Shown here: positions 23,824 through 31,368 of the stretch, piece after piece
Numbering within the stretch: position 1 is the stretch's first letter
Layout of the letters: each line of letters starts with the position of its first letter
NCBI GenBank assembly: GCA_948356915.1
Contig: CAOJCG010000018.1
Coordinates: forward strand, 1 to 33,929
Direction: 5' to 3'
Length of the DNA stretch: 33,929 nucleotides
From: an uncultured Clostridiaceae bacterium
GTDB taxonomy: Bacteria; Bacillota; Clostridia; TANB77; CAG-508
Translations under genes and position numbers: made by a program
Notes under the pieces: generated by a model
Database searches by the model: none
Told to the model about the DNA's origin: nothing
Seen by the model: only the letters and a program-made list of their open reading frames with translations

Positions 23824-23872
23824 AAGTTGGAAGTTGGAAGTTGGAAAAAAATAAGGCAAATTCTTCGAAGAA
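23823..23872. repeat. GAAGTTG repeats and TTCTTCGAAGAA palindrome after cdaA
   Basis: Three tandem copies of the 7-mer GAAGTTG (23823-23843) are followed by the 12-bp perfect palindrome TTCTTCGAAGAA (23861-23872) and ATTACCCTATTC. CCAACTTC (23896-23903) can pair back with the tandem repeats, forming a possible cdaA terminator-like stem. The palindrome is the same CTTCGAAG module found beside the REP hairpins. Confidence 0.6.
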
Positions 23873-23903
23873 ATTACCCTATTCTTTCTAACCTCCAACT
23901 TCT

Positions 23904-23920
23904 GACCTCTAAAAGAGGTC
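23904..23920 (+). promoter_or_regulatory. Hairpin covering the truA ribosome binding site
   Basis: GACCTCT (23904-23910), loop AAA, AGAGGTC (23914-23920) is a perfect 7-bp stem. Its 3' arm contains GAGGT, the best ribosome binding site for ATG 23925, with a 5-nt gap. If it folds in the mRNA it would hide that site. Confidence 0.5.
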
Positions 23921-23924
23921 AAAT

Positions 23925-24663
23925 ATGAGAAATATAAAATTAACAATAGAATATGATGGAAAAGATTTTAATCGGTTGGCAAAAGCAACCAACTAAATTA
24001 AACATTCAAGGAGAAATTGAAAGAGCAATAGAACTAATTACAGGAGAGCAAGTAGACTTAACAGCATCTGGAAGAACAGACGCTGGAGTGCATGCAATTG
24101 CACAAGTTGCTAATTTTAAGACCAATAGTAATTTACCTATAGAGAAATTTGCTATCGCAATAAATTCAAAGCTAAAAAAATCAATAAGAATACAAAAAGC
24201 AGAAGAAGTAGAAGAAAAATTTCATAGTAGATATAATTGCAAACAAAAAACATATAGATACATAATAAATAATGGAGAACAAGGCTCGGCTATATACAGA
24301 AACTTAGAATATTATGTTCCGGTAAAACTAAATATAGAAGAGATGAAAAAAGCAATAAAATACTTTGAAGGTGAACATGACTTCAAAGGCTTTAAAGCAA
24401 GTGGAACAAGTAGTAAAAGTAGTGTAAGGAAAATATATAAAGCAAATATAATAGAAGAAGGCGACAGGATAGGAATAGAACTTACAGGAAATGGTTTTTT
24501 ATATAATATGGTAAGAATAATAGCTGGAACATTAGTAGATGTAGGTTTGGAAAAAATAAAGCCAGAAGAAATAACATCAATAATAGAATCGAAAGACAGA
24601 ACTAGGGCGGGAAAGACACTTCCACCATATGCATTGTATTTAGTAAAAGTAGAATATCAATAA
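23925..24663 (+). pseudogene. truA: tRNA pseudouridine synthase TruA, frameshifted near the N-terminus
   Basis: TruA forms pseudouridine at positions 38-40 of the tRNA anticodon arm. ATG 23925 opens with the family start (MRNIKLTIEYDGKDFN), but after 16 codons the frame is lost. The sequence then continues in the +1 frame with GWQKQPTKLNIQGEIE. The break is one extra base, C23973, between AAT and GGT TGG. Without it the product would be 245 aa, the normal length. The rest is intact, including the catalytic Asp in ASGRTDAGVHA and the C-terminal TRAGKTLPPYALYLVKVEY. An alternative ATG at 23953 in the second frame lacks a ribosome binding site and would miss the N-terminal strand. A sequencing error or a real mutation is possible; the U32 gene has the same kind of break. 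Confidence 0.85.
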
Positions 24664-24718
24664 AATATAAGGAAAAAGAAAAAGGTAAGAATTTAAGTAG
24701 TAAACTAAGATAAATATA

Positions 24719-24763
24719 AACAATAAACCACGAATATAACAAATATCCGTGGTTTATTGTTTT
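24719..24763. terminator. Bidirectional terminator between truA and the minus-strand 72-aa gene
   Basis: AACAATAAACCACG (24719-24732) pairs perfectly with CGTGGTTTATTGTT (24748-24761), a 14-bp stem with a 15-nt loop. A T-run on the right and an A-rich left side let it serve both converging genes. Confidence 0.85.
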
Positions 24764-24767
24764 AAAG

Positions 24768-24986
24768 CTAAATGCCGCCTCTTGCTGGCAAATGCTTCAT
24801 TGACCTGCAAACTAATGCGTGGTCAGGAATGGGGTTTCCGCTCTCTTCGCGCTGCTCATTCAATTTTTCAATCATTTTACTAGCCTCTGCGTCTCTTACA
24901 CGAGATTCTCTTTCCCGAATTTCTCTTATTTTGCTGAAATAACTTCTTTCATGATGTGGAATTAATGCACCTGCGTAATATGCCAT
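24768..24986 (-). CDS. Hypothetical 72-aa charged protein with atypical, GC-richer codons
   Basis: Encodes 72 aa from the ATG at 24984-24986 (complement), which has AAAGGAGG immediately upstream; the frame is open to 25013, but the strong ribosome binding site decides the start. The protein begins MAYYAGALIPHHERS, continues with a very charged helix (SKIREIRERESRVRDAEASK) and ends SMKHLPARGGI. I recognise no family. It uses CGC, GCG, CGG and GGC codons, rare in the surrounding genes, and is clearly less AT-rich than everything around it, so recent acquisition or unusual selection is possible. It has its own - strand promoter and a shared terminator. Confidence 0.7.
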   Translation of the reverse strand: MAYYAGALIPHHERSYFSKIREIRERESRVRDAEASKMIEKLNEQREESGNPIPDHALVCRSMKHLPARGGI

Positions 24987-25026
24987 ATGAAAACCTCCTT
25001 TAAACAAAAACAATTGTTATAACATA

Positions 25027-25055
25027 ATTATACAATATTTTACAAAAAAAGACAA
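25027..25055 (-). promoter_or_regulatory. Sigma-A promoter of the minus-strand 72-aa gene
   Basis: On the - strand: TTGTCT (complement of 25050-25055), a 17-bp spacer and perfect TATAAT (complement of 25027-25032), about 40 bp before the start codon. Confidence 0.7.
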
Positions 25056-25167
25056 TAGAATACATAAAATATACAAAAAAATATATAAATAATAGAAGTT
25101 ATAAAATCACAAAAAAAAACTAAATGCATAAAATAGAGTAGAACATATAATATAAGGAGAGATAAGT

Positions 25168-25617
25168 ATGAATACACTATTAATATTTTTTGCACTTCCT
25201 ATAGCAACAATAATTTTAAGTATTGTTTTAGAAAAAATACTAAGATGCCCAATACTTACAGCAGCAACTTTTTTTGCTATATACTTAATAATAGCATTTG
25301 CAGTATTTAATGCATCAGCATTAGTATTTGTAATAATATATACAATACTTGCATATATAACAGCTTTAATAGCAGAGTTTTTCTTTAGTAGGTGTAGAAG
25401 AGAATGCAAAAATAATTGCTGTCAAGAAAATGACACAAATAATAACATTGCTTTATCAAATGAAGATGCACAAAACATAGCATGTAGAGTAGCAAGAATT
25501 TTAAGTAGCTCAAACAATAATTGTGGTTGTAATAGTAACAACAATAACGAAATTGCAACAATAAATGTAAGAGATACTAATGGATGTAAAACAACATGGT
25601 GTTGCCGTAGAAGATAA
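25168..25617 (+). CDS. Membrane protein with Cys/Asn-rich C-terminus
   Basis: Encodes 149 aa. The first 75 residues form two or three membrane helices (LLIFFALPIATIILSIVL, then ILTAATFFAIYLIIAFAVF and ALVFVIIYTILAYITALIA). The C-terminal half is soluble and unusually rich in Cys and Asn: CRRECKNNCCQE, then NNNCGCNSNNNNE, and it ends CKTTWCCRRR. About ten cysteines suggest metal binding or disulfide cross-links, in the style of spore-coat or small stress proteins. The N-terminal part vaguely resembles Bacillus DUF2651 proteins, but I would not assign it. An AAGGAG ribosome binding site precedes the ATG, and a terminator follows directly. Confidence 0.75.
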   Translation: MNTLLIFFALPIATIILSIVLEKILRCPILTAATFFAIYLIIAFAVFNASALVFVIIYTILAYITALIAEFFFSRCRRECKNNCCQENDTNNNIALSNEDAQNIACRVARILSSSNNNCGCNSNNNNEIATINVRDTNGCKTTWCCRRR

Positions 25618-25623
25618 AAAAGA

Positions 25624-25659
25624 AAATAAATTCTATTACTGAAATAGGATTTATTTTTT
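25624..25659 (+). terminator. Terminator after the Cys-rich membrane protein
   Basis: AAATAAATTCTATT (25624-25637) pairs with AATAGGATTTATTT (25643-25656), 14 bp with one wobble, with a T-run continuing to 25659. Confidence 0.85.
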
Positions 25660-25721
25660 ATATAGAGCAATATTTTGTCGAAAAATGATGGAAAAAAATG
25701 TAAAAAATAAACAAAAATATA

Positions 25722-25788
25722 TTTACTTAATAGTTTAAAAATGATATACTTGTTAAAAGAGTATATAGAACATTAAAGTTTCTATATA
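25722..25788 (+). promoter_or_regulatory. Promoter and leader hairpin of the secreted clan CD-like gene
   Basis: TTTACT (25722-25727), a 17-bp spacer and TATACT (25745-25750). The transcript would begin near 25757 and fold at once into TATATAGAA (25762-25770) with TTCTATATA (25780-25788), a perfect 9-bp stem. The leader continues through AGCCGGCAT to GGAGG. Confidence 0.6.
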
Positions 25789-25823
25789 TAAGCCGGCATC
25801 TTTAAAAATATAAGGAGGTTTTT

Positions 25824-27071
25824 ATGAAAAGAAAAATAACTGGTATATTATTTATAATGATAATTATATTATCGACATTCTATGCGCCAATATTTGCAAG
25901 GGATAATACTGCATTAAGTGTAGCTACGGCTTATGAGGAAAAAACAAATACATTAGATGCATGTAACAATGCAGCTCAATGTTATCATGATTCAGGTTAC
26001 ACATCATATATTGGATGCGACTTAGATGCATCTATGCTATATAGCTATTTGTATGCAGATGTACAGTTTTTTTGCACACACGGAGCATATGATAATATAA
26101 AATATGAAACAACAGGAATAGCAAAAGGAGATGGAAGAACTATTGGAAATAGACAATATATAGGGACAAATCAAGTACACTGGTATGCAGATACAATTCT
26201 AGTTACATATGTATCTTGTGAAGGTGCAAAAGATAGCTCATTGGATACTATTGCAGGAGCTACTTGGCAAAGAGGAGCAGACACAGTTTTAGGATTTAAT
26301 AAAGAAATTGATCTTTCAAGTGCAACATCATGGTCTAGTAGATATAATAAAAAATTACAAGAGGGAAGTACGGTTTATGAAGCAGCGTCTTATGCGAACT
26401 CATTTATATATTTGTATCCAAGTATAAAATCTTTAACAATATATGGAAATTCAGATTTAACTATAGGAGGAACAAATCCAAGAGCAATGTCAATTGCAAA
26501 TAAAATTTATGATGACTCAAGAATGCTATATGACATCAAGAATCAAGATAATAATATTACGTTAGACAATGTAATTTCTAATATAAAAAATAAATCTAGA
26601 AGTAATGATTTAAATAATTATGAAATAGTAAAAACAGAGGGTATTACTAGAACTAAAAATCCAGGAATATATGAAGATGCACAAGAGGAATATGTAGATG
26701 TAATATTAAAAATAGGGGAATTTTATACAGATAGAGGATATACAATATGTTTAAAAGATGGAATTGTACAACAGATTTATGATAATAATACACCAAATTC
26801 AGAAGAATTAAGTATATTACAAAATAGTGAAATTACTAGTACGACTATTGATGATAAAGAAGTAAAAGCACTAAAAGTTAAAGCAATAAGAGAAACACAA
26901 TTTAAATATAAAGAAAATAGTTTGAAAATAGACTATGCTCAAACAAATACAAAATTGTTTTATGATATAGAAAAAAATAAAAAATATATAGCAGTAGAAG
27001 TAAAAAGTACTGTAAACGATGATGTTATTACAGAGGCAGTAGCATATGATACAATGTTTTATGAAATTTAA
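25824..27071 (+). CDS. Secreted protein with possible clan CD (caspase/CHAT-like) His-Cys dyad
   Basis: Encodes 415 aa. A signal peptide is clear (MKRKITGILFIMIIILSTFYAP split as basic end plus hydrophobic core, cleavage likely near A25). The next 170 residues show the order of a clan CD cysteine peptidase: a hydrophobic strand leading to H86-G87 (VQFFCTHGAYD), then a second strand leading to C132 (ILVTYVSCEGAKD), then GADTVLGFNKEI, as in the strand after the catalytic Cys of CHAT/caspase folds. Residues about 205-415 are a mixed region with PepSY-like alternation of charged and hydrophobic residues. I recognise no exact family. An AAGGAGG ribosome binding site and promoter are present. The next gene, 47 bp downstream, encodes a small anchored exported protein. 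Peptidase activity is an inference from the motif layout only. Confidence 0.7.
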   Translation: MKRKITGILFIMIIILSTFYAPIFARDNTALSVATAYEEKTNTLDACNNAAQCYHDSGYTSYIGCDLDASMLYSYLYADVQFFCTHGAYDNIKYETTGIAKGDGRTIGNRQYIGTNQVHWYADTILVTYVSCEGAKDSSLDTIAGATWQRGADTVLGFNKEIDLSSATSWSSRYNKKLQEGSTVYEAASYANSFIYLYPSIKSLTIYGNSDLTIGGTNPRAMSIANKIYDDSRMLYDIKNQDNNITLDNVISNIKNKSRSNDLNNYEIVKTEGITRTKNPGIYEDAQEEYVDVILKIGEFYTDRGYTICLKDGIVQQIYDNNTPNSEELSILQNSEITSTTIDDKEVKALKVKAIRETQFKYKENSLKIDYAQTNTKLFYDIEKNKKYIAVEVKSTVNDDVITEAVAYDTMFYEI

Positions 27072-27118
27072 TACTAAAATAATGCAAAGTTTATACCCGC
27101 TTATAAAGGAGTTTTAAT

Positions 27119-27421
27119 TTGAAAAAGATAATAAAAATAATTGTAATTATAATTATAATATTGAGTATTTTAGGAATTTTATTTTATACAATAGATAAAG
27201 AAAAAATAAGTAAGCAACAGACTCCAATATTTTGTATAAAAATTAGTACTTTTTTAGATGGAGGAACAGTTGAATATTTGGGGTTAGGATATAAGATAAT
27301 AATTTTTCACAGATTAGAAAGTATAGAAAACTATTACGATGGAATACATATTGGTAGTTGGTTTATGACATATGATTCAATATTAAACAATAAAAACAAT
27401 AATAGAACTAACATATTTTGA
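27119..27421 (+). CDS. Small exported or membrane-anchored protein, 100 aa
   Basis: Encodes 100 aa starting at TTG 27119 after AAAGGAG (27106-27112). Residues 1-24 are a basic end plus a long hydrophobic helix (uncleaved anchor or signal). The outside part has FCIKISTFLDGGTVEYLGLGYKI and then GIHIGSWFMTYD, a compact beta-rich stretch with many aromatic residues. I do not know its family name. It follows the secreted clan CD-like gene and precedes a strong terminator, so the two form a two-gene operon. A role as a partner or inhibitor of the secreted protein is only a guess. Confidence 0.7.
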   Translation: MKKIIKIIVIIIIILSILGILFYTIDKEKISKQQTPIFCIKISTFLDGGTVEYLGLGYKIIIFHRLESIENYYDGIHIGSWFMTYDSILNNKNNNRTNIF

Positions 27422-27488
27422 AAAATAAATTATAAATATAAAGAAATACAAATAATATATCTAATTATAAAAATGTATATCTAATTAT

Positions 27489-27535
27489 AAAAAATGAGAT
27501 AAAGTAATAAAATTTTATGCTTTATCTCATTTTTT
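27489..27535 (+). terminator. Terminator after the two-gene secreted operon
   Basis: AAAAAATGAGATAAAG (27489-27504) pairs perfectly with CTTTATCTCATTTTTT (27520-27535), a 16-bp stem with a 15-nt loop ending in a T-run. Confidence 0.9.
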
Positions 27536-27625
27536 AATAACTGTACTTATTAAAAACAAGTTTTTAGTTTTGACATATATTTAAAAGAATTACAATTTTT
27601 TTTAGTAAAATATCTTCAAATTATG

Positions 27626-27654
27626 TTGACAATTTAGATTTGATAAATTATAAT
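27626..27654 (+). promoter_or_regulatory. Perfect consensus sigma-A promoter of the rpsA-like gene
   Basis: TTGACA (27626-27631), an exact 17-bp spacer and TATAAT (27649-27654). Both hexamers match the consensus, so strong constitutive transcription is expected. The leader is about 70 nt. Confidence 0.85.
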
Positions 27655-27729
27655 AAAATAGTTAAAATGTATAAGTAAGAATTAAATAAAATTAGCACAA
27701 AAATATAAAGTTATAAGTAAGGTGAAAGT

Positions 27730-28830
27730 ATGGAAAATGAAAAAGAATTATCTTTTGAAGAATTATATAATGAATCTTTAAAAGAAACAAAATTAGAAAA
27801 AACTGTAAAAGGCAAAATTATTAGTATTACAGAACAAGGAGAAATTTTTGTTGACATTCACTATAAAGCAGATGGAATTATAACTAAAAGGGAATATAGT
27901 GATGATGAAAATGCAAACCCTAAATATGAATTTAAAGTAGGAGACTGGATTACAGCTGATGTTTTGAAACAAAATGATGGACTTGGAAATGTAGTTCTAT
28001 CTTATAAAAGAGTAAAACAAAGAGAAGGAAGAAAAGAGCTAGAAAATAAAATAAAAAACAATGAAATATTTGAAGAAAAGGTAAAAGAAGTAAATGATAA
28101 AGGGATAATTGTAGAGGTATTAGGCAAAAGAGTATTTATACCATTTTCTTTATCAGGTGTTCCAAGAGGAGAAGATGTTTCTAAATTACAAGGTGAAACT
28201 GTAAAATTTAGAATAACTGAATATGATGCCAAAACTAATAAAATAATAGGTTCTATTAAAAATGTAATAGATGAAATAAAAAATGCAAAACAAGAAGAGT
28301 TTTGGAATAATATAGAAGTTGGCAAAAAATATGAAGGAACAGTAGCAAGTATAAGTTCATATGGAGCATTTGTGGACTTAGGTGGAATTGTACAAGGGCT
28401 TCTACATGTATCTGAAATATCATGGAATAGGAACGCAAACGTAAATGACATATTACAGCAAGGTCAAAAAATAAAAGTTACAATAAAAGATGTAGATAAA
28501 GAGAATAGAAGAATAAAACTTGCATATGGAGAAAAGGGACAAAACCCTTGGAATAATATTGATGAAAAATATCATATAAATGATGTTGTAAAAGTAAAAG
28601 TAGTAAAAATAATGCCATTTGGAGCATTTGTAGAACTAGAACCAGGAATAGAAGGGTTAGTACATATATCACAAATAGCAGAAAGAAAATTAACAAAACC
28701 AGAAGAAGAACTAAAACTAAATATGCATGTAAATGCAAAAATAATTGATTTAAATAAAGAAAATGAAAAAATAGAGCTTTCAATAAAAGAATTAGAAGGA
28801 ACATCGAACGAATATAAAGAAGAAATATAA
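27730..28830 (+). CDS. S1 RNA-binding domain protein (30S ribosomal protein S1-like)
   Basis: Encodes 366 aa with four S1 domains: about residues 24-95, 110-175 (degenerate), 193-265 and 279-350. The third and fourth are the best conserved (GTVASISSYGAFVDLGGIVQGLLHVSEISW and MPFGAFVELEPGIEGLVHISQI are the tell-tale S1 strands). The length fits short Gram-positive RpsA/YpfD proteins. It is a free-standing gene here, whereas in many Clostridia S1 is fused to ispH. An AAGGTGAAAG ribosome binding site precedes the ATG. Its promoter is the strongest in the window. It should bind mRNA at the ribosome; the gene symbol rpsA is likely but not certain. Confidence 0.9.
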   Translation: MENEKELSFEELYNESLKETKLEKTVKGKIISITEQGEIFVDIHYKADGIITKREYSDDENANPKYEFKVGDWITADVLKQNDGLGNVVLSYKRVKQREGRKELENKIKNNEIFEEKVKEVNDKGIIVEVLGKRVFIPFSLSGVPRGEDVSKLQGETVKFRITEYDAKTNKIIGSIKNVIDEIKNAKQEEFWNNIEVGKKYEGTVASISSYGAFVDLGGIVQGLLHVSEISWNRNANVNDILQQGQKIKVTIKDVDKENRRIKLAYGEKGQNPWNNIDEKYHINDVVKVKVVKIMPFGAFVELEPGIEGLVHISQIAERKLTKPEEELKLNMHVNAKIIDLNKENEKIELSIKELEGTSNEYKEEI

Positions 28831-28864
28831 AAAACAAAAACATATAATTATTTATAATAAAACT

Positions 28865-28958
28865 GTAGGGGTCGCACTTTGGGCGACCCGTGTAACTACA
28901 ATATATAGAGAACATAAAAGAATTGTAGGGGCAACTAGCAGTCGTCCGCACTTCGAAG
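28865..28958 (+). repeat. Two REP-like hairpins between the S1 gene and typA
   Basis: Copy one: GTAG (28865-28868), GGGTCGC (28869-28875), loop, GCGACCC (28883-28889), a perfect 7-bp stem. Copy two: GTAG (28925-28928), GGGCAACT, loop AGC, AGTCGTCC (28940-28947) with one mismatch, followed by CTTCGAAG (28951-28958) and AAATTGC. Both have the same orientation and a GTAG foot. Confidence 0.75.
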
Positions 28959-29008
28959 AAATTGCTTAATTGATTAAATGAATAATGAATAGTGAATAAT
29001 TATGAAAG

Positions 29009-29031
29009 GGGCAGGCACTCAAAGTCTGCCC
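29009..29031 (+). repeat. REP-like hairpin without GTAG
   Basis: GGGCAGGC (29009-29016), 7-nt loop, GTCTGCCC (29024-29031), 8 bp with one wobble. It is flanked on both sides by the simple sequence GAATAATGAATAGTGAATA. A partial TTCTTCGAG lies at 29093-29101 before the typA ribosome binding site. Confidence 0.65.
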
Positions 29032-29121
29032 GATAATAATGAGAAAAATAAATATAGTAAAAAGTGAAGAATGAATAGTGAATAGTACAAATTCTTCGAG
29101 TTTGAAAGGGGAAAAATAAAA

Positions 29122-30930
29122 ATGAAAAATGAAAAAATAAGAAACATAGCAATAATCGCACACGTAGACCATGGAAAGACTACACTAGTAGACTGCTTAC
29201 TTCGTCAAAGTCATGTATTTAGAGAAAATGAACAAGTACAAGAAAGAGTAATGGATTCAAATGACCTAGAAAAAGAAAGAGGAATAACAATTCTTTCAAA
29301 AAATACATCAGTAATGTACAACGATATAAAAATAAATATAGTAGATACACCAGGTCACGCAGACTTTGGAGGAGAGGTAGAACGTGTGCTAAAAACAGTA
29401 GATGGAGTATTACTATTAGTAGATGCATTTGAAGGACCAATGCCTCAAACAAGAGAAGTACTAAAAAAATCATTAGCACTAAACTTAAAGCCAATAGTAG
29501 TAATAAACAAAATAGATAGACCAGGTTCAGATCCAGCGAAAGTAGTAGATAAAGTATTAGAATTATTTATAGAACTAGATGCAAATGATGACCAATTAGA
29601 CTTCCCAGTAATATATGCATCAGCAAAAAACGGAATAGCCAAAATGAGCCTAGAAGAAGAAAGTGATAATGTAAACTGTATATTTGATACAATAGTAAAA
29701 TATATAGATGCACCAGAATGCAAAATAGATGGACCAGCACAAATGCTAGTTTCAAATATAGACTATGATGACTACCTAGGAAGAATAGCAGTAGGAAGAA
29801 TAGAACGTGGAACTATAAAAGCAGGAATGCCAATAGCAATATGTAAGCAAGAAAAAAATGCACAAGGAAAAGTAGCAAAACTATTCACATATCAAGGTTT
29901 AAAAAGAACAGAAGTAGAAGAAGCAATAGCAGGAGATATAGTTTCACTATCAGGAGTAGCAGATATTAACATAGGAGACACAATATGTGACTTAAATAAC
30001 CCAGAAAAAATACCTTTTGTAGATATAGACGAGCCAACAGTATCAATGACATTTAGTGTAAACAACGGACCATTTGCAGGAAAAGAAGGAGAATTCATAA
30101 CATCACGTCACATTAGAGATAGATTATTCAAAGAACTAGAAAGAAATGTATCTTTACGTGTAAAAGAAACAGATACAGCAGATAGTTTCGAAGTATGTGG
30201 ACGTGGAGAGCTACATCTATCAGTATTAATAGAAACAATGAGAAGAGAAGGTTTCGAACTATTAGTATCACGCCCAAAAGTTATATTCAAAGAAATAGAT
30301 GGTGTAAAATGTGAACCAGTAGAAAGACTAGTAGTAAATGTACCAGACGAATCAATAGGAACAGTAATAGAAAAATTAGGAAGACGTAAAGGTGAAATGA
30401 CAAATATGGAGCCAGCAGAAGCGGGACACACAAAAGTAGAATTCAAAATACCAGCACGTGGGCTAATAGGTTATAGAACAGAGTTCTTAACAGATACAAA
30501 AGGAGAAGGAACAATGAACTCAATATTCGACTGTTACGAACCATTTAAAGGAGACATACAAGCAAGAACAAGAGGAGTACTAGTAGCATGGGAACAAGGA
30601 ACAAGTGTAACATATGGTTTATACAATGCACAAGAAAGAGGAGAACTACTAATAGGAGCAGGAATAGACGTATATGAAGGAATGATAGTAGGAATAAACT
30701 CAAGAAACGAAGACATAGCAATAAACGTATGTAAAGAAAAACACTTAACAAACACAAGAGCATCAGGATCAGACGACGCACTACGCTTAGTACCACCATT
30801 ACAAATGTCACTAGAAAAAGCAATAGAATTCATAGCTGAAGACGAACTAGTAGAAGTAACACCAAAAAATATCCGCCTAAGAAAGAAAACACTAGACACA
30901 AAAACAAGAGAAAGAGAAGCAAGAAGATAA
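29122..30930 (+). CDS. typA: Ribosome-associated translational GTPase TypA/BipA
   Basis: Encodes 602 aa. TypA/BipA binds the ribosome and helps 50S assembly and stress adaptation. All GTPase motifs are present: AHVDHGKTT (G1, about residues 13-21), the RGIT switch (G2), DTPGH (G3) and NKIDRPG (G4). The order of domains is that of elongation factor G relatives, ending in the TypA-specific C-terminal domain (GTSVTYGLYNAQERGELLIGAG region and the end KNIRLRKK). The length is normal. The start follows GAAAGGGG. Codon use is extremely A-ending (ATA, GTA, GCA, AGA), typical of this chromosome. Confidence 0.96.
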   Translation: MKNEKIRNIAIIAHVDHGKTTLVDCLLRQSHVFRENEQVQERVMDSNDLEKERGITILSKNTSVMYNDIKINIVDTPGHADFGGEVERVLKTVDGVLLLVDAFEGPMPQTREVLKKSLALNLKPIVVINKIDRPGSDPAKVVDKVLELFIELDANDDQLDFPVIYASAKNGIAKMSLEEESDNVNCIFDTIVKYIDAPECKIDGPAQMLVSNIDYDDYLGRIAVGRIERGTIKAGMPIAICKQEKNAQGKVAKLFTYQGLKRTEVEEAIAGDIVSLSGVADINIGDTICDLNNPEKIPFVDIDEPTVSMTFSVNNGPFAGKEGEFITSRHIRDRLFKELERNVSLRVKETDTADSFEVCGRGELHLSVLIETMRREGFELLVSRPKVIFKEIDGVKCEPVERLVVNVPDESIGTVIEKLGRRKGEMTNMEPAEAGHTKVEFKIPARGLIGYRTEFLTDTKGEGTMNSIFDCYEPFKGDIQARTRGVLVAWEQGTSVTYGLYNAQERGELLIGAGIDVYEGMIVGINSRNEDIAINVCKEKHLTNTRASGSDDALRLVPPLQMSLEKAIEFIAEDELVEVTPKNIRLRKKTLDTKTREREARR

Positions 30931-30947
30931 ACTAGATTGATAGCTAG

Positions 30948-31194
30948 ATTGGGGACTGTCCCTGAATGGGTGCAGAAAAACAAGAGAGGGTAGCATTGGG
31001 GACGGTTCGTAATCGGAAACAAGATAGAGAAGAATCACAAGCAAAAAAATGAAATAATCTAGCTAGATTAGGAACTGTCCCCAATGCGGAAACCAAGAAA
31101 AACAACTTACAAGGATAGAGGACGTTAAAGAAGTAAAAAACTAAAAGCACCCCCTTGGGTAGTCGAAGATGTCCCAAGAGGGACTGTCCCCAAT
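30948..31194. repeat. GGGGACTGTCCCC palindromic repeat cluster after typA
   Basis: Four copies lie in a gene-free stretch of 438 bp: ATTGGGGACTGTCCC (30948-30962), ATTGGGGACGGTTC (30995-31008), GGAACTGTCCCCAAT (31071-31085, inverted) and GGGACTGTCCCCAAT (31180-31194, inverted). Copies 3 and 4 are followed by GCGGAAA or CGGAAA. The full palindrome is GGGGAC-T-GTCCCC. TAGCTAGATT precedes copies 1 and 3. A further stem, CCCTTGGG with CCCAAGAGGG, lies at 31153-31182. I see no gene in this stretch. Confidence 0.75.
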
Positions 31195-31246
31195 CGGAAA
31201 GAAGTAGAATATAAAAAACTAAAAAATAAACCTAACGAAGAGATAA

Positions 31247-31285
31247 AAGAAACCAGATAAGTTAAAACTTAATCTGGTTTCTTAA
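31247..31285. terminator. Hairpin, possible terminator before the minus-strand membrane gene
   Basis: AAGAAACCAGAT (31247-31258) pairs with ATCTGGTTTCTT (31272-31283), a perfect 12-bp stem. The tract after it is only TTAATT, so termination efficiency is unclear. It lies between converging transcripts. Confidence 0.55.
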
Positions 31286-31368
31286 TTGCTAACCTCAATT
31301 ATAGTACTACTGTTAATATTACTCTAATCTAACTCCTTGTACTCAACATCTATAGGTTGAGACTTAAG

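Noticed and set aside
25789..25823. c-di-GMP or other riboswitch in the leader of the secreted clan CD-like gene
   Set aside because: AGCCGGCAT is present, but none of the conserved core motifs of known riboswitches is.
30931..31200. CRISPR array suggested by repeated GGGGACTGTCCC words
   Set aside because: Repeat spacing and orientation vary and no cas genes are present; the pattern fits dispersed palindromes.
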